Positions 63,032 to 64,000 of a DNA stretch of 64,000 bases are shown one piece after another. The stretch lies in NCBI RefSeq assembly GCF_000375365.1, contig NZ_AQXB01000005.1, positions 124,001 through 188,000 of the forward strand, written 5' to 3'. This DNA is from Corynebacterium mastitidis DSM 44356 (lineage in GTDB: Bacteria > Actinomycetota > Actinomycetes > Mycobacteriales > Mycobacteriaceae). A program made the translations under genes and the position numbers. Position 1 is the stretch's first letter. Every line of letters begins with the position of its first letter. The notes beneath the pieces are model-generated. The model was not told the origin of the DNA. It did no database searches and worked only from the letters and a program-made list of their open reading frames with translations.

Positions 63032-64000
63032 CTACCGGCCCCCGCCCTGCGCCGCCTCCCCCGTGGTCCCGGTGAGGTAGCGGTGCAGGGCGGCGGAGAC
63101 CTCCTCGATCTGTGCCACGGGGCACTGCTCGTCCTTCTTATGCGCAAAGCCCGGATCTCCGCACCCCAGGTTCACGGCGGGAATGCCGAGCTGCCCAAAG
63201 CGGGACACGTCCGTCCAGCCGTACTTGGCGCGGACCCGTCCCCCCAGCGCCGCCACCAGGTCCCGCGCCGCCGGGACGCTCAGGCCGGGGGCCGCGGGGG
63301 CGGCCACGTCGTCCACCTCGTAGCTCAGGTGTTCCTCCCCGTCCAGGGCGAGCACCCCCAGCAGGTGCTCCATCGCCTCCTCGCAGGTGCGGTCCGGGGC
63401 GAAGCGGAAGTTGACGAAGAACCAGGCCTCGTCCGGGATCGTGTTGTTGGCCACCCCGGCCTCCATGCGCACCGCGTTGAGGCCCTCCCGGTAGACGCAG
63501 CCGTCTATCTCCACGGCCTCGCGCGGGGTGTAGCGGGCCACCCGCTCGAGCACCGGGGTGAGGCGGTGAATGGCGTTGGCCCCCAGCCAGGCGCGCGCGG
63601 AGTGCGCCCGGGTGCCGGTGGCCCGCACGCGCAGGCGGATCGAGCCCTGGCACCCGGCCTCGATCACTCCCCCGGAGGGCTCCCCCAGCAGCGCGACGTC
63701 CCCGCGCAGCCACTCCGGGTGTTCCTCCTGGATATGCCCCAGTCCGTTAAACTCCGTGGCCACCTCCTCGCCCTCGTAGGCGAGGAAGGTGAGGTCGTGG
63801 CGCAGGTCCGCGGAGTCCGCCAGCCGGGCAAAGGCGTGCGCGTACACCGCCAGGCCGGACTTCATGTCCACCGCCCCGCAGCCGAAGATGGCGTCGCGCC
63901 CCTCGGCATCCACGCCACGGGTATGCGGCACGTTGTCCGCCAGCGGCACGGTGTCCACGTGCCCCGCCAGGATCACCCGCGAGCCCAGCCCGCGGCGGGT
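63032..64000 (-). CDS. dapE: Succinyl-diaminopimelate desuccinylase (partial, N-terminus beyond right edge)
   Basis: M20 metallopeptidase-fold enzyme of the lysine/DAP pathway. Visible: AGHVDTVPLADN (first metal His and Asp), GCGAVDMKSGLAVYAH, LAYEGEEVATEFNGL (catalytic Glu pair), LGEPSGGVIEAGCQG and the dimerisation domain with TGTRAHSARAWLGANAIH. About 322 residues are in the window. In C. glutamicum dapE has the same neighbours. With lysA it covers steps to lysine and peptidoglycan DAP. Confidence 0.95.
   Translation of the reverse strand, partial: TRRGLGSRVILAGHVDTVPLADNVPHTRGVDAEGRDAIFGCGAVDMKSGLAVYAHAFARLADSADLRHDLTFLAYEGEEVATEFNGLGHIQEEHPEWLRGDVALLGEPSGGVIEAGCQGSIRLRVRATGTRAHSARAWLGANAIHRLTPVLERVARYTPREAVEIDGCVYREGLNAVRMEAGVANNTIPDEAWFFVNFRFAPDRTCEEAMEHLLGVLALDGEEHLSYEVDDVAAPAAPGLSVPAARDLVAALGGRVRAKYGWTDVSRFGQLGIPAVNLGCGDPGFAHKKDEQCPVAQIEEVSAALHRYLTGTTGEAAQGGGR

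Overview
The window is a gene-dense, GC-rich (clearly well above 60%) actinobacterial chromosome segment. Gene content and order match Corynebacterium: a fused 2-oxoglutarate dehydrogenase OdhA, the sigE-cseE-tatB-mrp block, a WecA/Sua5/PrmC/PrfA/Rho block leading into the F1Fo ATP synthase operon, argS-lysA and hom-thrB, and dapE/LOG/folP/gpgS at the right end. From memory of the C. glutamicum map this is the dapE-to-atp arm read in reverse. I see no insertion sequence, prophage, integrase, CRISPR array or rRNA.

Layout. 1-11330 (minus): rho, prfA, prmC, sua5-type gene, wecA, an atpI-like gene and atpBEFHA plus the start of atpG. 11662-14073 (plus): an acyl-CoA synthetase and a Cys-cluster HTH regulator. 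14082-21977 (minus): lldP, argS, lysA, a DUF1707 protein, then hom-thrB. 22086-25126 (plus): two tandem COG3910-type ATPases, tRNA-Arg(CCG), a small membrane protein, a DUF1541 lipoprotein and panD. 25174-26383: a divergent MarR/YceI pair with a RosR-like operator. 26370-34043 (minus): SNF2 helicase, SWIM protein, Mre11-like nuclease and Rad50-like ATPase. 34288-37019 (plus): putP, a secreted nuclease and a small membrane protein. 37108-39066 (minus): DEAD-box helicase. 39357-39851 (plus): an unrecognised protein. 39866-44338 (minus): an acidic protein, nucleoside hydrolase and a three-gene ECF transporter. 44470-49809 (plus): HI0607-type shikimate dehydrogenase, a glycine-rich hypothetical and odhA. 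49989-51184 (minus): stress protein and lipoprotein. 51276-54307 (plus): MgtE_N/CBS protein without a channel domain, DUF1003 protein and Mrp. 54329-55889 (minus): sigE, cseE, tatB. 56017-59004 (plus): O-methyltransferase, acetolactate decarboxylase and a degenerate GH32 protein. 59060-64000 (minus): dapE (partial), LOG, folP-like, gpgS, DivIVA-domain protein, DUF3117 protein and an RlmA-like methyltransferase.

Most of the window is housekeeping: energy (atp, odhA, lldP), aspartate-family amino acids (hom, thrB, lysA, dapE), cell wall (wecA, gpgS), pantothenate (panD) and translation (argS, prfA, prmC, tRNA-Arg).

The most unusual points are: (i) an ECF transporter whose double ATPase carries complementary damage in its two halves, encoded beside a nucleoside hydrolase whose expected ATG start reads ATA; (ii) a four-gene DNA-processing cluster with a Rad50-like protein that has a small beta-rich insert where the zinc hook should be; (iii) a GH32-fold protein missing two of three catalytic residues; (iv) at least ten genes with a TAnnnT hexamer exactly 7 or 8 nt before the start codon, the expected geometry of leaderless mRNAs; and (v) a RosR-like and a GlxR-like operator in divergent promoter regions. 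None amounts to a proven new system; the ECF-nucleosidase locus and the SNF2-SWIM-Mre11-Rad50 cluster are the best candidates.
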